A stretch of DNA of 16,539 bases from contig JAZUPZ010000037.1 of the NCBI GenBank assembly GCA_045605445.1, forward strand, positions 1 through 16,539, given 5' to 3'. Of the stretch, positions 14,917 to 16,539 are shown piece by piece. The position numbers and the translations under genes were made by a program. This DNA is from CAZMHL01 sp045605445. Its GTDB lineage: Bacteria > Bacillota > Clostridia > RGIG6154. Below the pieces are notes generated by a model. That model searched no databases. It had not been told where the DNA came from and saw only the letters and a program-made list of their open reading frames with translations. Each line of letters starts with the position of its first letter. The first letter of the stretch is position 1.

Positions 14917-14941
14917 AATAATTACATTTCAAGTAATTATT
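14917..14941. repeat. AT-rich inverted repeat upstream of the GtrA-like gene
   Basis: AATAATTAC (14917-14925) and GTAATTATT (14933-14941) are perfect inverted repeats around a 7-nt spacer. There is no T-tract, so it is a poor terminator for the TIR gene. It lies just downstream of a possible -10 at 14946-14951 and could be an operator or a leader hairpin. Confidence 0.35.
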
Positions 14942-14969
14942 TAAAATTATAAATATACTAAATTGCATA

Positions 14970-16307
14970 TTATCTCCTCATATCTGATATAAAATCACAA
15001 TATAATGTTAATGTAGTATCAAATAACTTTTTTTCTTCACTATTATTTTGTTTTTTGAGCGTGTTAATATAACTATTTGCAATTTTATTCAATAACAAGA
15101 TATCATTAACTTTGTATAATGGAACATCACAAAATCCAAAATCCATTATTTCTTTCGAAATACGTATTAGTATTCTTGCATACTGATATATTCTATTTGC
15201 AGAAAATTCACGAACATTAAACAACCATAAAACGAACACATCAAGTTCATCATCTAGAGTAAGTTCATAAATGTTTGCACACATTTTCAACCTTACATAC
15301 AATGAATTTATCTCATCATTGATTTGAAATTTATGAACACTAGGTACTTTTTCATGCGAAAAAGCACCTTTCGAATTGCTACTCTCTTTAAAAAGAAACT
15401 GATAATACATTTCAATAACAGAATTACCCTGTTTTTTCATATAATTATTACTTTGAATTTTTCTGTTAGTTTTTATTTGTTCAAAAATTAAACGTAAAAG
15501 CTCATTATTATTAACTTTATACAAAGGAATATGACATATATCCATATCTATTAAATCTTTAGATATATATATAATAGTCCTAGAATATTGATATGCAGTC
15601 TCTAAAGAACTTTTACAAACAGTAACTAGCCAATTAACAAAAGAATCGAGTTCATCAAGCAGATCAATTCCGTATGATTGCGCACACATCCTTAATCTAC
15701 GAAGAACAAGCTCTATTTCTTTATTGGAAAAATCTTTTTTTACTTGCTGACCTTTAACCTTCACCTCTTTTAAAACATCATTTTTCAAGATAGTCATTTG
15801 ATCTGTATTTTCAGTTTCGGGCTTGTTTTTTTTTACATACAAATCGTTCTTTTTTATAAAACCTATATCTTCAGCAAGTTTTCTTGCACATTCTTCAGGC
15901 GAAGTATATTCATAAGTGTTAATACACTGTAATTTAGTAACATTTGTCCACCAAGATCTGAACCTAATAGGAACTTCAGGTTTTGCTATTTCATCCAACA
16001 TCATTACATAAACATTTTTCATCGAATATTCAGTTGCAAGTTCAAATTCCTTATGCACATATGAATTTTCTTTTAAAAATATATTTTTAGAAAGAAACAT
16101 TATAACAGCTTGACAACTGTCAATCTTTTCAGCAATTTCAATCTCCCAGGCTTCTCCAACTTTCAAACCACAATCGTACCACAAAGGAAATTCAAATTTA
16201 GATAATGCTTCTGCATAGGAAGAAACTTTTTTTTCGTCTTCTGTATTATAACTAATAAAATAAAAAGGTTTCTTTTCGGTATATGGTATACCCAAATTTC
16301 TAGCCAT
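14970..16307 (-). CDS. TIR-domain protein with a tandemly duplicated C-terminal module
   Basis: The 445-aa product begins with a TIR domain (about 14-105): FYFISYNTEDEKKV, LWYDCGLKVGEAW, AVIMFLSKNIF and VHKEFELA, where Glu87 matches the position of the NADase glutamate of bacterial defence TIRs. After a Lys/Glu-rich linker (about 150-195) come two copies of one helical module: residues 197-274 and 332-409 align with no gap at a 135-residue offset, and I count 38 identities in 78 positions (shared MCA, DELD, FV-WL, YQY-R, PLYKVN). Each copy continues weakly for about 30 residues. The S-x-x-T/R-x-Y-x-Y-x-R pattern recalls SAM-like core-binding domains of integrases and some nuclease-linked defence proteins, but that is a tentative resemblance. 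AAGGAGAAAG supports the start. The promoter is at 16360-16388; no second defence gene lies next to it. Confidence 0.85.
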   Translation of the reverse strand: MARNLGIPYTEKKPFYFISYNTEDEKKVSSYAEALSKFEFPLWYDCGLKVGEAWEIEIAEKIDSCQAVIMFLSKNIFLKENSYVHKEFELATEYSMKNVYVMMLDEIAKPEVPIRFRSWWTNVTKLQCINTYEYTSPEECARKLAEDIGFIKKNDLYVKKNKPETENTDQMTILKNDVLKEVKVKGQQVKKDFSNKEIELVLRRLRMCAQSYGIDLLDELDSFVNWLVTVCKSSLETAYQYSRTIIYISKDLIDMDICHIPLYKVNNNELLRLIFEQIKTNRKIQSNNYMKKQGNSVIEMYYQFLFKESSNSKGAFSHEKVPSVHKFQINDEINSLYVRLKMCANIYELTLDDELDVFVLWLFNVREFSANRIYQYARILIRISKEIMDFGFCDVPLYKVNDILLLNKIANSYINTLKKQNNSEEKKLFDTTLTLYCDFISDMRR

Positions 16308-16330
16308 AACTTTCTCCTTGTTTTAACTGT

Positions 16331-16348
16331 GCAATTTTTAAAAATTGC
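16331..16348. promoter_or_regulatory. 18-bp perfect palindrome at the TIR gene start (candidate operator)
   Basis: GCAATTTTTAAAAATTGC reads the same on both strands. It lies between the -10 (16365-16360) and the ribosome binding site of the TIR gene, roughly +5 to +22 of the predicted transcript. It has no T-tract and is unlikely to be a terminator. Confidence 0.5.
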
Positions 16349-16359
16349 TTACACATATA

Positions 16360-16388
16360 ATTATACCACAAAAGTAAAAGTAAGGCAA
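16360..16388 (-). promoter_or_regulatory. promoter of the TIR gene
   Basis: On the minus strand TTGCCT (16388-16383), a 17-nt spacer and TATAAT (16365-16360), preceded by TGG (extended -10). It begins immediately after the T-tract of the 5S terminator, so the TIR gene is probably its own transcription unit. Confidence 0.65.
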
Positions 16389-16389
16389 T

Positions 16390-16415
16390 AAAAAAAGGAA
16401 CCGTCAGGTTCCTTT
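16390..16415 (-). terminator. terminator of the second 5S rRNA gene
   Basis: On the minus strand AAAGGAACC and GGTTCCTTT form a 9-bp stem with a TGAC loop, followed by a run of T. It lies 8 nt after the end of the 5S gene. Confidence 0.9.
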
Positions 16416-16422
16416 AGTTTGT

Positions 16423-16538
<116 letters not shown>

Positions 16539-16539
16539 T

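Overview
The window looks like chromosome from a low-GC Clostridia-type Firmicute. The support is AT-rich DNA, strong AAGGAGG-type ribosome binding sites, near-consensus sigma-A promoters, hairpin-plus-T-tract terminators, an RqcH-type NFACT protein, a LexA of Firmicute type, and secreted proteins carrying a dockerin or a 'copper amine oxidase N-terminal-like' C-terminal domain, both common in Clostridia. No species can be named from the sequence alone.

Layout, left to right. (1) 22-210: a 5S rRNA gene on the minus strand with its own consensus promoter, divergent from rqcH (307-1980, +). (2) 1973-4654: a minus-strand pair (esterase-like alpha/beta hydrolase, then a two-module HD protein) running away from lexA (+); the two divergent promoters appear to share one palindromic -35 hexamer. 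(3) 4658-8605: two separately transcribed minus-strand genes for exported proteins, an 857-aa Asp-box (BNR/GH74-like) beta-propeller protein and a 377-aa polysaccharide-deacetylase-like protein, both ending in the same kind of C-terminal domain. (4) 8693-10429: an amidohydrolase and an AraC-type regulator, nearly overlapping on the plus strand. (5) 10394-12270: a small DUF6512-like membrane protein (-), a phosphoribosyltransferase (+) and a small exported dockerin protein (+). (6) 12272-14890: malQ, a PHP-domain hydrolase and a GtrA-like membrane protein, a probable minus-strand operon transcribed gtrA-like > PHP > malQ. (7) 14970-16307: a TIR-domain protein with a tandemly duplicated C-terminal module. 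(8) 16423-16538: a second 5S rRNA gene (-), followed by its own terminator.

Functional picture: most of the window is ordinary chromosomal housekeeping (ribosome rescue, SOS repressor, alpha-glucan metabolism) mixed with extracellular carbohydrate-related proteins. Two things stand out. The TIR protein beside a 5S gene has an apparently uncharacterised duplicated module (38 of 78 positions identical without a gap between copies) and is the best candidate here for an undescribed defence or NAD-signalling protein. The two 5S genes differ at about one position in five, with compensatory changes in stems, which is unusual within one genome. No IS element, integrase, CRISPR array, tRNA or riboswitch was found.
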